From the NCBI RefSeq assembly GCF_017114985.1, contig NZ_JABXKP010000067.1, positions 1-57,056 on the forward strand: a stretch of DNA of 57,056 bases, in the 5' to 3' direction. Position numbers and translations under genes: made by a program. Origin of the DNA: Nostoc sp. JL33 (GTDB taxonomy: Bacteria; Cyanobacteriota; Cyanobacteriia; Cyanobacteriales; Nostocaceae). Positions 39,692 through 49,985 of the stretch are shown one piece after another. The notes beneath the pieces were generated by a model. That model did no database searches, was not told the origin of the DNA, and worked only from the letters and a program-made list of their open reading frames with translations. Position 1 is the first letter of the stretch, and each line of letters begins with the position of its first letter.

Positions 39692-40186
39692 TTAGCGTGG
39701 GGAAATGGGAATTTCTGAATCCTTGGCTGTTAATTTTCCAGAGAGAAACTCTTGGAGTGCTGCTACTGGCCAAGTAAAGCCTGACGCCATGATAGGTAGT
39801 GCCAAACCAAGATCGATTTGGACTTCTTTGAGTTCAGTGTTAGGTTCCTTTTTGATCGTTTGCAGATAGGCACGACCTACCCAACCAATCCAACCAGCAA
39901 TATATAGAAAGAGAATGCTAGGGATCAGGAAGTCACCAGCATGATCTAAACGACCATCAACAATCAGGTGGGGGTAACCCTCAGGCCCACACAGCTCTTG
40001 AGAATAACGCTCAAATCGCTTTATCCCAGATTGGGGGTCACCAGTGGTATTACGGGCATTAGCTGCTAGCTGTTGAAAAGCGGGATTGTCTCTACAGGGT
40101 GTCAAATTAGCCCCTAAAGCTTTTGCTGGGGGGGCAAAATTCAACCAAAGACAAATCGCTAACATCAAAGCAAACAATCGTCGCAT
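39692..40186 (-). CDS. psaF: photosystem I subunit III (PsaF)
   Basis: A 164-aa lumen-exposed PSI subunit. The signal peptide is [20 protein letters not shown], with likely cleavage after AKA. The mature start [20 protein letters not shown], the cysteine in [22 protein letters not shown] and the membrane helix region [22 protein letters not shown] are all family features. It is first in the psaF-psaJ-psaL cluster; the promoter lies in 40187-40453. Confidence 0.97.
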   Translation of the reverse strand: MRRLFALMLAICLWLNFAPPAKALGANLTPCRDNPAFQQLAANARNTTGDPQSGIKRFERYSQELCGPEGYPHLIVDGRLDHAGDFLIPSILFLYIAGWIGWVGRAYLQTIKKEPNTELKEVQIDLGLALPIMASGFTWPVAALQEFLSGKLTAKDSEIPISPR

Positions 40187-40453
40187 AGAGTTGTTTCCTT
40201 TTATTACAAAACAAAAAGTTCTTTGTACAAAACGAAGCGGCTTGTACAGTTGTTTATTTGCATAACTAGGAAGTCATCATACTCTTGGGTGGGAACCGAG
40301 TAAAGTTTAAGTAAATAAAAGTTAAAGTTTCTCAACCAAAATAAAGCGCTGAGTTTTGAGTGCCGAGTATAAGAATTGTTGTTGTAGGGTAGTAAAGAAG
40401 GAAGATTTTCTCTCTATTATTCAGGATTCCAGACTCAGCACTCATTACTCCCA

Positions 40454-41500
40454 ATGGCAACCGTTTTAGCAATAGAAACAAGCTGTGATGAAACTGCCGT
40501 CGCAATTGTTAACAATCGTAAAGTTTACAGCAGTATCGTCGCCTCCCAAATTTCTGTCCATCAGCAGTATGGTGGGGTAGTGCCAGAAGTAGCATCTCGC
40601 CAGCACTTGGAAACGATAAATGTTGCGATCGCTCAAGCCCTTGAGCAAGCCAAACTAGACTGGGAGAAAATTGACGCAATTGCCGCCACTTGCGCCCCTG
40701 GACTCGTAGGAGCGCTATTGGTGGGGTTAACTGCTGCCAAAACCCTGGCGATGGTACACAACAAACCATTTTTGGGAGTTCATCACCTCGAAGGTCACAT
40801 TTACGCAACTTATTTGAGCGAATCAACTTTAAATCCCCCTTTCCTTAGCTTACTGGTTTCAGGCGGACATACAAGCTTGATTTATGTCAAAGATTGTGGT
40901 AATTACGAAACCTTGGGACAAACCCGTGATGATGCTGCGGGTGAAGCCTTTGATAAAGTGGCGCGATTGTTAAAGCTGGGTTATCCGGGTGGGCCAATAA
41001 TTGACAAACTGGCACAAGCGGGGAATCCTCAAGCCTTCGCTTTGCCATCCGGAAAAGTTTCTCTACCGGGCGGTGGGTTTCATCGTTATGATACGAGTTT
41101 TAGTGGGTTAAAAACGGCTGTATTACGTTTAGTGCAGCAGTTAGAGAAAGATGGTGGAGAAGTGCCAGTGGCAGATGTAGCAGCTAGCTTTCAGGAAACC
41201 GTAGCGCGATCGCTAACCAAAAGAGCGATCGCCTGTGCCCTAGACTATGGTCTAGACACAATTGCTATTGGTGGCGGTGTAGCAGCTAATAGCGGGTTGA
41301 GAAAAAACCTCCAAGCCGCCGCCGTTGAAAATAACCTACGCGTCCTATTTCCTCCCCTGAAATTCTGTACTGATAATGCCGCCATGATCGGCTGTGCCGC
41401 ATCTGACCATCTATCTTGTGGTCATACATCCCCCCTGACACTCGGCGTTGAGTCTAGGTTAGCGCTTACCCAGGTGATGAAGTTGTATCAAAGAAGTTGA
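40454..41500 (+). CDS. tsaD: tRNA t6A threonylcarbamoyl transferase subunit TsaD
   Basis: Transfers the threonylcarbamoyl group to A37 of ANN-decoding tRNAs. The 348-aa product starts [19 protein letters not shown]. The metal-binding histidines are His111 and His115 (HLEGH); the ASKHA ATP fold has [10 protein letters not shown] and [11 protein letters not shown]. Length is normal. The TsaC-like partner of the pathway is also in this window (47291-47899), 6 kb away. It is divergent from psaF and convergent with the hydrolase gene. Confidence 0.96.
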   Translation: MATVLAIETSCDETAVAIVNNRKVYSSIVASQISVHQQYGGVVPEVASRQHLETINVAIAQALEQAKLDWEKIDAIAATCAPGLVGALLVGLTAAKTLAMVHNKPFLGVHHLEGHIYATYLSESTLNPPFLSLLVSGGHTSLIYVKDCGNYETLGQTRDDAAGEAFDKVARLLKLGYPGGPIIDKLAQAGNPQAFALPSGKVSLPGGGFHRYDTSFSGLKTAVLRLVQQLEKDGGEVPVADVAASFQETVARSLTKRAIACALDYGLDTIAIGGGVAANSGLRKNLQAAAVENNLRVLFPPLKFCTDNAAMIGCAASDHLSCGHTSPLTLGVESRLALTQVMKLYQRS

Positions 41501-41523
41501 GTAGTATGCCCAATGCCCAATAA

Positions 41524-42435
41524 CTATTGACTCTTGACTCTTGACCGGATGTGATCAGCTACTGCATCCGGCTGTTCCAACATAGCCAGGTGTCCGCAAT
41601 CAGGAATTTCCAAAACATTGTCACCACAATATTGGAACAGTCTGTGAAAGCTAGCTAAATGGCGCACATACTTGGGTTCCATAACCTTATCTTCAGCACC
41701 AGCCAAAAAATAAACTGGCTGCTTCAATTGCGATACTAGCTCAGGTAAACGATTGATTTCTTCCTCAGTTGTGGAGTCTAACAAAGCTCCAAGAGCTGCT
41801 TCCGGGTCAGCCACAACGAAATCAATCAGGCGCTGACGTGCCCAATAGCGCTCCAAAGGATGTGCCACACTGGCTCTAGTAAACAGCAAATCAATCAAAG
41901 GCACTTGAGACAGCCAACGCGGGCGGACTTGCAAAAATTTCTGACCCGCGGAGCGAAACTGCTCAAAAGCTTCTTTGAGGTAAATACCACCGCCAGCGTT
42001 GATACAGATAACTCCCTTAACACACTCAGGTATTTGATCTGCTCCCCAAAGAGCGATCGTACCTCCTAAAGAGTGACCAATGAGCCAAGCACTGTTAATA
42101 TTCAGCTGTTTCAGGAGAATTGCTAAATCCTGAGCATAGGCAGCAGGAGTATAAACAGAATCGAAAGGTGAGCCAACCGCACTACCGGAGATGGACGTAA
42201 GACTCAGAGACGTTTGTGCCCGACTAAAATCGGTTTTTACCTGGGACTGGGATTCACCAAAACCCCGCAAATCATAGGAAAGGCACTGCAAATCATCTGA
42301 TAGGCGGGAAATCACAGGTTGCCAATATCCACGGCTATTGAGCCAACCGTGAATAAATACTAAAGCATGGGGGCAGGAGGTGGGAGCCGTTAGCTCGTAT
42401 GCGTGTTGAACGCCCAAGATTTCGATAGTTGCCAT
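41524..42435 (-). CDS. alpha/beta hydrolase
   Basis: A 303-aa alpha/beta-hydrolase fold protein. Oxyanion-side HGW motif in LVFIHGWLNSRG; nucleophile Ser122 in IGHSLGGT; the acid is in AGAEDKVMEP; the catalytic His is in PDCGHLAMLEQPD. About twenty extra residues (TSLSLTSISGSAVGSPFDSV, near 75-95) sit between strands and look like a lineage-specific insertion. Substrate unknown. It follows no obvious operon partner. Confidence 0.9.
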   Translation of the reverse strand: MATIEILGVQHAYELTAPTSCPHALVFIHGWLNSRGYWQPVISRLSDDLQCLSYDLRGFGESQSQVKTDFSRAQTSLSLTSISGSAVGSPFDSVYTPAAYAQDLAILLKQLNINSAWLIGHSLGGTIALWGADQIPECVKGVICINAGGGIYLKEAFEQFRSAGQKFLQVRPRWLSQVPLIDLLFTRASVAHPLERYWARQRLIDFVVADPEAALGALLDSTTEEEINRLPELVSQLKQPVYFLAGAEDKVMEPKYVRHLASFHRLFQYCGDNVLEIPDCGHLAMLEQPDAVADHIRSRVKSQ

Positions 42436-42484
42436 ACTTATATCGTACCCCTAAGGGCGGGTGCGACTAAATACGGAGTGCGAA

Positions 42485-42541
42485 GAGTTAGAAGTTAGGA
42501 GTGAGGAGTTGTTAATTTTTAACTCATAACTCATAACTCTT
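42485..42541. repeat. short tandem repeat (GTTAGGAG / AACTCATA)
   Basis: Two halves of 7-bp units, GTTAGGAGTGAGGAGTT and AACTCATAACTCATAACTCT, largely complementary to each other, between the ACT-like gene and the hydrolase gene. Confidence 0.75.
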
Positions 42542-42549
42542 CACTTTTA

Positions 42550-43269
42550 TCATTTACCTAGCAACCTCTGCCGCACCCCTTCAGCAATTTTGTGACCGAG
42601 ATATTCAGGAATGAGGCTTTCATTTGGCCCCAACAAGTAAAGAATTAGCCGTGTACGTCCGCGCCAAACCAGTAAATTGGCATTGACTACCAACAAGTCT
42701 TCCTGCCAGATGGCGTACATCACTTTGTAAAATAATCCTGGTTGATTATCGGCTTCAATCACTAGGGCAGGGAGATGAAAGACCGGATCGACATAGAATT
42801 CAGTTTGTACCTGCTCTAAGCCAGTATCAAGATTGAATTCTACTGCTAGCATCTCTTCTACCTCAAACCGACCTCCTAAAGCCTCGCGAATGGCGCGACA
42901 GACATTTTCTGCGGTTTTGTCGGTCAAGGCTTTACTACCACGAGACACCAACAGTTTGATAAAAACTAACATCGGCGGACGGATCTGACCGTATAGACTC
43001 AGACCGTGGATAGTCAACCCATAAGCTGCTAGTACACCAAAAATATCGCTGAGGAGAAAAGACTGGTTGCGGTAAGCAAAATGCAAGGCACTTTTGCTAC
43101 CTTCCGGTTTCAGTTCAATAACAGCGCGTCTAGTTTTATAAAGACGGTAGGCTAACCGTAAATTTTGCAGTTGAATCTCACTGCTGACGAATTGCTCATA
43201 AAACTGGGGAAACGCTCGGTTAAAGCGCTTTAGGAGTTCCAGTGTTGAAGATTTTAAACCAGAAGCCAT
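42550..43269 (-). CDS. ACT-like domain protein, cyanobacterial
   Basis: A 239-aa protein with two ACT-like folds. The first is the region HFAYRNQSFLLSDIFGVLAAYGLTIHGLSLYG. The second is HLPALVIEADNQPGLFYKVMYAIWQEDLLVVNANLLVWRGR, resembling the C-terminal ACT domains of GlnD-type uridylyltransferases. No catalytic domain is attached. ACT domains bind amino acids or other small ligands, so a sensor or regulator role is inferred. No signal peptide, no operon partner. Confidence 0.8.
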   Translation of the reverse strand: MASGLKSSTLELLKRFNRAFPQFYEQFVSSEIQLQNLRLAYRLYKTRRAVIELKPEGSKSALHFAYRNQSFLLSDIFGVLAAYGLTIHGLSLYGQIRPPMLVFIKLLVSRGSKALTDKTAENVCRAIREALGGRFEVEEMLAVEFNLDTGLEQVQTEFYVDPVFHLPALVIEADNQPGLFYKVMYAIWQEDLLVVNANLLVWRGRTRLILYLLGPNESLIPEYLGHKIAEGVRQRLLGK

Positions 43270-43341
43270 TGTTAAGGGTAAGACTCGCTTGCTTTCATCA
43301 CCTGGGGACTAGGGGCTGGGTGTTGGGTGTTGGGTGTTGGG

Positions 43342-43386
43342 GACAAGGGGGACAAGGGGGACAAGGGGGACAAGGGGGACAAGGGG
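43342..43386. repeat. five tandem copies of GACAAGGGG
   Basis: Five perfect 9-bp units, preceded by three TGTTGGG units (from 43321). Not a CRISPR: the units are contiguous with no spacers. Confidence 0.95.
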
Positions 43387-43518
43387 GATAACAAAAGAGT
43401 GTTCTCTTGTCCCCAATCTCCAATGCTCCATGCCCAATCCCTTGTATACAATTCACTCCTAAGCTAACGTGCATTTAAGCTCTATACGAGCAATTGCCAG
43501 GATTAAGTTTTCCATTTT

Positions 43519-43547
43519 GAATGAGTGAATGAGTGAATGAGTGAATT
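43519..43547. repeat. tandem GAATGAGT repeat
   Basis: About three and a half perfect 8-bp units of GAATGAGT, noncoding. Confidence 0.9.
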
Positions 43548-43610
43548 GTTTATATCCTTACCCTTTTGGTGAATTTCTCCTAGCCTTTACCGAAAAATTG
43601 GGTCTAAAGC

Positions 43611-44529
<919 letters not shown>

Positions 44530-44832
44530 CGCTCAATCAAAATAAAACCCGATTTGCACAATAAAATCAGGTATAGCAAAAATCTATTATTTTGATGTGG
44601 TTTTGTAAGGTTCAGCCGACGAAGGCGCAAGTAGTATATATTATCTTGTAAAACTAAGTCGGCAAAAAACCTTTATCAGTTTAACAATCTAATCTATCTT
44701 ATTTTGACAAAAGATGAAAAAGATTAGACATAAGCAGTGTTATCTGATATAATTAGATTAATGCCTTTTGGTAAAGCGCGATCGCTTTGATGGTAAGTTA
44801 AAACAAAACCAGAAAAAGTAGATAAGTGTAAC
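44530..44832. other. intergenic region before tRNA-Pro
   Basis: A+T-rich noncoding stretch. CCGATTT and AAATCAGG close to the GNAT stop (about 44550-44573) could form a weak hairpin. Nothing else evident. Confidence 0.4.
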
Positions 44833-44906
44833 CGGGATGTAGCGCAGCTTGGTAGCGCGCCTGCTTTGGGAGCAGGATGCCGCAGGTTCAAATCCTGTCA
44901 TCCCGA
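44833..44906 (+). tRNA. tRNA-Pro (anticodon TGG)
   Basis: A 74-nt cloverleaf. The acceptor stem CGGGATG pairs with CATCCCG; the anticodon stem CCTGC/GCAGG holds the loop TTTGGGA with anticodon TGG at 44867-44869. The T arm is GCAGG-TTCAAAT-CCTGT with a G-T closing pair. The discriminator is A and CCA is not encoded. No intron. Confidence 0.97.
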
Positions 44907-45510
44907 TTTAATTAGTATAGTTAACATTTAGGGCGGATTGGCTAGGGTTTTTTAGCTAAGATGTGCAATTTAATTGCATATTTTTACGGCGAAGATCAAT
45001 TAGGCTGTTCTGCTGTTGGGTTGGTTGTTGAAGCTTAACCAGCAAATTTTGTCCTTAAGCAGTAAAATATTGCTGACACTGAGCTTTGTATAGATTTAAG
45101 AAGATATTGAAGCAAGCGCAGATGGAACGATTGATTAAGTAATAGCGTCACTCGATATTACAAAAAGCCGATAAAATGGCATTTATCATCTCCAAAGTCC
45201 CAGAGATGGAGATAATTTTCACTGTTTGAGAAGACATATAATAGGCATCTACGGCATTTCGCGGTGAATAGGGAAGCGAAACCGAGAAAAACACAACGTT
45301 AGCACAATCCATTTGTGAAAACGAGACTACAGCAACCCTAAATAGTTGCGGAATATTGGATTTTGGCCGTTGATGATTAACACTCAACCTCAACGCGCAC
45401 AATGAATTTTTCACAACTGAAATAGATTGCTATATAACTGAAGCTAGTTGGTGCTGTGCAAATCCAACCATTTGTTTAATTCAATTGGACTATTGATGCG
45501 AGGAGCAGTC
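44907..45510. other. 604-bp intergenic region before tic22
   Basis: Noncoding on the plus strand. A minus-strand frame of 88 codons (45148-45414) has no family character. The end carries the strong GAGGAG Shine-Dalgarno of tic22. Confidence 0.45.
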
Positions 45511-46329
45511 ATGAAATCATTTATTCGCTTGGGCGCAACATTGGGTATAGCTGGCAGTGTATTTTTAGCGGGACTTTCAGGAATAGGCAATCTACCAGGA
45601 ATAAGCAATCTAGAGGCGATCGCTTTGCCACAAGATCAGGTAGTGAAAAAACTTCAAGAAGTACCTGTCTTTACGCTGACCAATCCTAAAGGCGAATTCG
45701 TAGTTCTTTCGAGGAACAACGCATCCAAGCCGATCTCTCAAGTAGGATTTTTTATTAGCAAGCAAGATGCTCAAAAATTCCTTGACAATCGGCTCAAAAA
45801 AGAAAATCCCCAGCTAGCAGGCACCTTACAGGTTAGACCTTTGTCCTTGGCAGACTACTATAAAATAGTCCAAGAAAGCAAAAAGAAATCAGACTCTGTA
45901 ATTTATACTTTAGTGCCGACGCAACAACAAGTAGCTTCGGCAACAAGTATGTTGAATCAAAATGGTAAAAAAGGGCAGCAATTCAATGGTATTCCCTTGT
46001 TTGTACCTAAATTTAAGAAAGATAATAGCTATTTGACCATTCCTGTCCCCAAAGGCAACGAGCGATTAATCCCATTCTTTTTTGAAAAAGAACAAGCAGT
46101 GGCTCTGTTAGACCAATTCAAAAAAGCCGTGCCAAAGGAAGCAAACAACACTGAGATTCAGGTGGTGGATTTGTACGGTGTTCTGGAGGCTCTCAATAGT
46201 AGCAACGATCCTGGTATAAATAAAATTGTTCTGTATCCATCGCGGGAGTCAATCAATTTTATTAGATCGCTTGCGCCGAATCAATCACCAGCTGGCAAGC
46301 CCGCTCCTGCCGCCGCTCCGAAAAAATAA
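45511..46329 (+). CDS. tic22: Tic22 family protein
   Basis: Cyanobacterial homolog of the chloroplast protein-import factor Tic22, a periplasmic/thylakoid-associated protein of the envelope. The ATG at 45511 is chosen because GAGGAG lies 6 nt before it and the signal peptide starts cleanly (MKSFIRLGATLGIAGSVFLA); upstream ATGs at 45448 and 45496 add an unlikely leader. The mature part has IALPQDQVVKKLQEVPVFTLTNPKGEFVV, TLVPTQQQVASA and GIPLFVPKF. Lysine/proline-rich tail. prmC follows by 25 nt. Confidence 0.93.
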   Translation: MKSFIRLGATLGIAGSVFLAGLSGIGNLPGISNLEAIALPQDQVVKKLQEVPVFTLTNPKGEFVVLSRNNASKPISQVGFFISKQDAQKFLDNRLKKENPQLAGTLQVRPLSLADYYKIVQESKKKSDSVIYTLVPTQQQVASATSMLNQNGKKGQQFNGIPLFVPKFKKDNSYLTIPVPKGNERLIPFFFEKEQAVALLDQFKKAVPKEANNTEIQVVDLYGVLEALNSSNDPGINKIVLYPSRESINFIRSLAPNQSPAGKPAPAAAPKK

Positions 46330-46354
46330 CGGATATGCACTCCAAGGTTGAAGC

Positions 46355-47242
46355 ATGGGGGAGAAACATCTGATCTCTGGTTTACAACTTTGGCAGTGGC
46401 GGAATGCAGCGATTAAAGCAGCGATCGCCACTGATATCCCAGCAAGGGAGGTAGATTGGCTGCTTCTAGAGGTGGCTGGGTTAGACCGCTTGGCACTGCG
46501 TTTGGAGTCTTTCAAAAACTGGCCGCAAATTCAGCTGCAATTGCCGCTACAAGAGTTAGATCAATTGTGGCAGAGGCGATTAAATGACCGCTTGCCAGTG
46601 CAGTATATTGCCGGAGTTGCACCTTGGCGTCAGTTTAATATTGCAGTGTCCAGTGCGGTTTTGATTCCCAGACCAGAAACAGAGTCCTTAATTGATTTAG
46701 CTTTAGCAGCTGCTAGCAATGCATCAGGACACTGGGCAGATTTGGGTACTGGGAGTGGAGCGATCGCACTGGGACTAGCAGATGTCTTGCCAAAAGCAAC
46801 AATTCATGCAGTTGATTACAGTTTAGAAGCTCTGGCGATCGCCCAAGCCAACGCCGAGAACTTGGGTTTTGCTGACCGGATTCGATTTTATCAAGGTTCC
46901 TGGTGGGAGCCACTGGCATTTTTAAAAGGTCAGTTCAGTGGTATGGTATCGAATCCCCCTTACATACCCACCAGTACCTTACCTACCCTGCAACCAGAAG
47001 TAGTTAACCATGAACCAGATCTAGCCCTGGATGGTGGCGCTGATGGCTTAGATTGCATTCGCCATTTGATAGAAATCTCCCCTAGCTATTTGCAACCTGG
47101 TGGCGTGTGGTTGATTGAGATGATGGCAGGACAGGCGGATTTAGTGCGAGAACTTTTGCAAAATCAAGGTAGCTATTGTAAAATTCAAATTCATGCTGAT
47201 TTAGCTGGAATTGAACGCTTTGCCCTGGCGTATAAAAGTTAG
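46355..47242 (+). CDS. prmC: peptide chain release factor N5-glutamine methyltransferase
   Basis: Methylates the GGQ glutamine of release factors 1 and 2. The 295-aa product has a PrmC N-terminal helical domain, the SAM-binding DLGTGSGAIALGL at about 129, and the catalytic NPPY at 200-203 (SNPPYIP). PRPETE near 105-110 is also a family block. It is 25 nt after tic22 and is followed by a short repeat hairpin, then a TsaC-like gene. Confidence 0.94.
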   Translation: MGEKHLISGLQLWQWRNAAIKAAIATDIPAREVDWLLLEVAGLDRLALRLESFKNWPQIQLQLPLQELDQLWQRRLNDRLPVQYIAGVAPWRQFNIAVSSAVLIPRPETESLIDLALAAASNASGHWADLGTGSGAIALGLADVLPKATIHAVDYSLEALAIAQANAENLGFADRIRFYQGSWWEPLAFLKGQFSGMVSNPPYIPTSTLPTLQPEVVNHEPDLALDGGADGLDCIRHLIEISPSYLQPGGVWLIEMMAGQADLVRELLQNQGSYCKIQIHADLAGIERFALAYKS

Positions 47243-47280
47243 GAGTGATGAGTATGAAATTGCTCACTTCTAACTCCTAA
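47239..47280. terminator. repeat hairpin between prmC and the TsaC-like gene
   Basis: TTAGGAGT (47239-47246) and ACTCCTAA (47273-47280) form an 8-bp stem with a 26-nt loop, made of the same 7-bp repeat units found elsewhere. Weak terminator or repeat. Confidence 0.45.
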
Positions 47281-47290
47281 GTTCGTAAAT

Positions 47291-47899
47291 ATGACACAAG
47301 TTTCTCTAACGAATCTAATAGCTGGCGCACGCGCTGGTCTATTAGTGAGTTTTCCCACCGATACTGTTCCTGCACTTGCAGCGATACCAGAAAAAGCAGG
47401 ATTAATTTTTGCGGCGAAGCAACGCAGTCAAGACAAACCTTTGATTTTGATGGCTGCTAGTGCTGAAGATTTGTGGCTTTATGTCAAAGGTAGTGAAAAG
47501 GAGTATAAAGTTTGGCAAGAACTAGCAGAGAAATATTGGCCAGGAGGGCTGACATTAGTTTTGCCAGCAAGCGATCGCCTGCCAAAAGTTATGAACCCCA
47601 TTGACCCAACGACAATTGGTATCCGAGTACCAAACAGTGCGATCGCTCAAACTATTTTGGCGCAAACAGGCCCTCTTGCCACCACTAGCGCTAATTTTTC
47701 TGGTCAGCCGCCTTTGCAAACGATCGCAGAAATTGAGGCTCAGTTTCCCAAGGTTCTGACTCTAGCAATGACAGAATACCAGAGTGAAATACTGGGTATA
47801 GGTGTACCTTCCACCGTTGCTAAATGGACAGGGATAAATTGGCAAATTTTGCGGCCAGGTGCGATCAAGTTAGATATTTCGAGTGATAACCAGATATAG
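47291..47899 (+). CDS. L-threonylcarbamoyladenylate synthase (TsaC/Sua5/YrdC family)
   Basis: First step of t6A synthesis: makes threonylcarbamoyl-AMP from threonine, bicarbonate and ATP. The 202-aa product has the family blocks VSFPTDTVPALAAIP, AKQRSQDKPLILM, YWPGGLTLVLPAS, TIGIRVPNS and ATTSANFSGQPP. Length matches the YrdC-only form. tsaD is in the same window, supporting an intact t6A pathway, though not in one operon. Confidence 0.92.
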   Translation: MTQVSLTNLIAGARAGLLVSFPTDTVPALAAIPEKAGLIFAAKQRSQDKPLILMAASAEDLWLYVKGSEKEYKVWQELAEKYWPGGLTLVLPASDRLPKVMNPIDPTTIGIRVPNSAIAQTILAQTGPLATTSANFSGQPPLQTIAEIEAQFPKVLTLAMTEYQSEILGIGVPSTVAKWTGINWQILRPGAIKLDISSDNQI

Positions 47900-47997
47900 G
47901 TAGCTATAATGTTGTTTTCCTGATTTGAACAACAGAGAAATCAAAAACTTTAGTTTGCGCTGTTGTGGTTAATTAACAAGTTAATAATTGCCAGATT

Positions 47998-48936
47998 ATG
48001 AATTGGAGCAACTGGATATATCTAGGAGCAGGAATAGCACTAAATATGCTTTTTTCTAGGTTATTTGTGCGATGGCTACGCCCAAAGCAGGCATCGTCAA
48101 ACGTTTTATCTAGCTCATCCCCAGTAGCGCCATTAGATCAAGAGGATATGCCACCAATATCGCAACAGCTACAGCAAACGCAGCTAGCATACCAAATGGC
48201 AAGGGAAATGAGCCAGTTTAAAGCCGGTTTTTTGGCGCGGACTACCCATGAATTGCGATCGCCCCTTAATGGTCTGATTGGCTTGCATCAGTTAATTTTG
48301 TCAGATTTGTGTGAAGATCCAGCTGAAGAACGAGAATTTATTGCCCAAGCTCAGGAGCGAACACTGAAGTTGCTGAAGTTGATGGATGAAATTCTCGGCG
48401 TTGCTAGAATTGAACACGGGATGAATAAATTAGATATTCAGCCCAGACCGTTAGCCCAAATTTTGGAGGAGGTTCATAACTTAACTTATATGCTGGCGGC
48501 TAATCGCAATTTTCCCTTGCAATTGTTACCCGCAGACCCAGAAATTTATGTTTTGGCAGATTACCTCTGGCTTCGCCAAATATTGATAAGTTTAATAGAC
48601 ACTGCCATTACTCAAATGGACGAAGGCAGCATCTGTATTTCTACCAGCATCCCTACAAGTAATTTTGTCAACATTTGGCTGGATGTACCAACCCATGCCA
48701 TACTTTGGAGCGAGCCGATTGATTTGATCAAATCTGAAGATCAGCCGACCCAGATTTACCAACAAAAGGCTGCTCTTTCCCCAGGAATGAGGTTATTGAT
48801 CAATCAGACTCTGGTGGAAGTTATGGGAGGAAAGTTGGAAATCCTCCCTTCGACCATTGCGAAGGAACCAACTCAGCAGCTTACCAGACTGCAAATCTCT
48901 ATCCCCCTAGTGATTCCTGAAGCTGATCTTCTGTAG
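47998..48936 (+). CDS. histidine kinase-like protein with degenerate ATPase domain
   Basis: A 312-aa protein. The N-terminal membrane helix is IYLGAGIALNMLFSRLFVRWL. A HisKA dimerisation helix carries the phospho-acceptor site His84 in THELRSPLNG. The following HATPase region is recognisable (YLWLRQILISLIDTAI) but the N-box Asn is missing (LIDTAI where LLxNAxKFT is expected) and I see no DxGxG G1 box. The protein may accept or relay phosphate without being an active kinase. No response regulator is adjacent. Its last 38 bp overlap the convergent GNAT gene. Confidence 0.8.
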   Translation: MNWSNWIYLGAGIALNMLFSRLFVRWLRPKQASSNVLSSSSPVAPLDQEDMPPISQQLQQTQLAYQMAREMSQFKAGFLARTTHELRSPLNGLIGLHQLILSDLCEDPAEEREFIAQAQERTLKLLKLMDEILGVARIEHGMNKLDIQPRPLAQILEEVHNLTYMLAANRNFPLQLLPADPEIYVLADYLWLRQILISLIDTAITQMDEGSICISTSIPTSNFVNIWLDVPTHAILWSEPIDLIKSEDQPTQIYQQKAALSPGMRLLINQTLVEVMGGKLEILPSTIAKEPTQQLTRLQISIPLVIPEADLL

Positions 48937-49393
48937 CAGGAACGAAACCAAGGTTAGCTTGGTTATATAGCACCATCGTAGTGGTGGTGTTGGGCTGGAA
49001 ACCAATCTTTTTGTAGAAACCCTGCTGGTGAGTAGTCATCAGGTAAACCCGCTCAACCCCCCTGATGTGGGGATGACTCAAAACGGTTTCTACTAATTTG
49101 CTTCCCAGCCCACTATTTTGATACTCTGGATGAATCACAACATCCCAAATCGTGGCGCGATATATGCCATCAGATGTTGCTCTAGCAAAGCCAATGAGTC
49201 GATCGCGATCGTAGACGGAAATTACTGGCTCACTATTGGCAATGGCTATACCTAAATCCTCAATACTGCGTCCCTTTGCCCAGAAAGCTGAAACGTTTAA
49301 CAGTTCTTGGAGTTGGTAAAGGTCAATTTCAGACTTGCGTTCGCCTTTGGCGCAGCGCATCTGTTCGCTAAATTGAATCTGAGACTCTTTCAT
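48899..49393 (-). CDS. GNAT family N-acetyltransferase
   Basis: A 164-aa product. The acetyl-CoA loop is YQNSGLGSKLVE and the strand [28 protein letters not shown] is nearly identical to the GNAT at 43978-44529, showing paralogy (ycf52-like). The C-terminal FYKKIGFQPNTTT completes the fold. The N-terminal segment RCAKGERKSE reads from sequence like a Nostoc repeat. The 3' end overlaps the convergent kinase-like gene by 38 bp. Confidence 0.9.
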   Translation of the reverse strand: MKESQIQFSEQMRCAKGERKSEIDLYQLQELLNVSAFWAKGRSIEDLGIAIANSEPVISVYDRDRLIGFARATSDGIYRATIWDVVIHPEYQNSGLGSKLVETVLSHPHIRGVERVYLMTTHQQGFYKKIGFQPNTTTTMVLYNQANLGFVPATEDQLQESLGG

Positions 49394-49499
49394 TTATGGC
49401 ATCCACTTTTGGCAGTATCTTTGTATGGTTAAATCCCACTTTGCTGGAAATTGCTGTACTTGCTGTACCTGTATATGTATATGCAACGAGAAAGAAAAA

Positions 49500-49913
49500 T
49501 TAATCACAAACCCACTTCCACAGAGGATGAGTCCGCCCCTGTTGACGTATCCGATAAACTTGTTTTTCTAAACGTTGTTTTTCCTGCTGTGGTAGTCCGA
49601 GTAGAATATTCCGACTTTGCCAAACTAAAACAGCAGCAGTCATCCCAATACAGAAGGCTAAACCGAAGGTAGACAGTGGATGGTAAAAGAGTCCAAATCT
49701 CACTGCCACCCAGGTAAAATATTGTTGCCACAGAGAAATTTCTTCACGTAGACCCCACAAGGAAACAGGCGCAATGGTCAGCCATAAACAGCCCACAAAC
49801 AGCCATCTGCCATATACTGTCAGCTGATGTAGCCTTTGTACTTGTTGAGCAAACGATGGGTCAGATTTCTCCAAATCTGGGACAGTAGTTAATGGTTCTT
49901 CCGGTTGATCCAT
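49500..49913 (-). CDS. small membrane protein downstream of secF
   Basis: About 137 aa from the ATG at 49913 (MDQPEEPLTTVPDLEKSDPSF); an upstream ATG at 49979 is possible but adds a non-conserved leader. Two hydrophobic segments: WLFVGCLWLTIAPVSLWGL and FGLAFCIGMTAAVLVWQS. The C-terminus is charged (EKQRLEKQVYRIRQQGR). Unknown function. It starts about 70 nt after the secF stop and is likely the last gene of the pdhB-secD-secF run. Confidence 0.75.
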   Translation of the reverse strand: MDQPEEPLTTVPDLEKSDPSFAQQVQRLHQLTVYGRWLFVGCLWLTIAPVSLWGLREEISLWQQYFTWVAVRFGLFYHPLSTFGLAFCIGMTAAVLVWQSRNILLGLPQQEKQRLEKQVYRIRQQGRTHPLWKWVCD

Positions 49914-49985
49914 AGGGGAATAAAATTGCAAAGCATAGATGAGCAATTCAAAATGCTTTAACCCAATTGTGAAATACACACAAGT

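Noticed and set aside
43342..43386. possible CRISPR array
   Set aside because: The 9-bp units are contiguous with no spacers and the unit is far too short.
45148..45414. 88-codon minus-strand frame before tic22
   Set aside because: No recognisable domain and no neighbour support; composition like the surrounding noncoding DNA.
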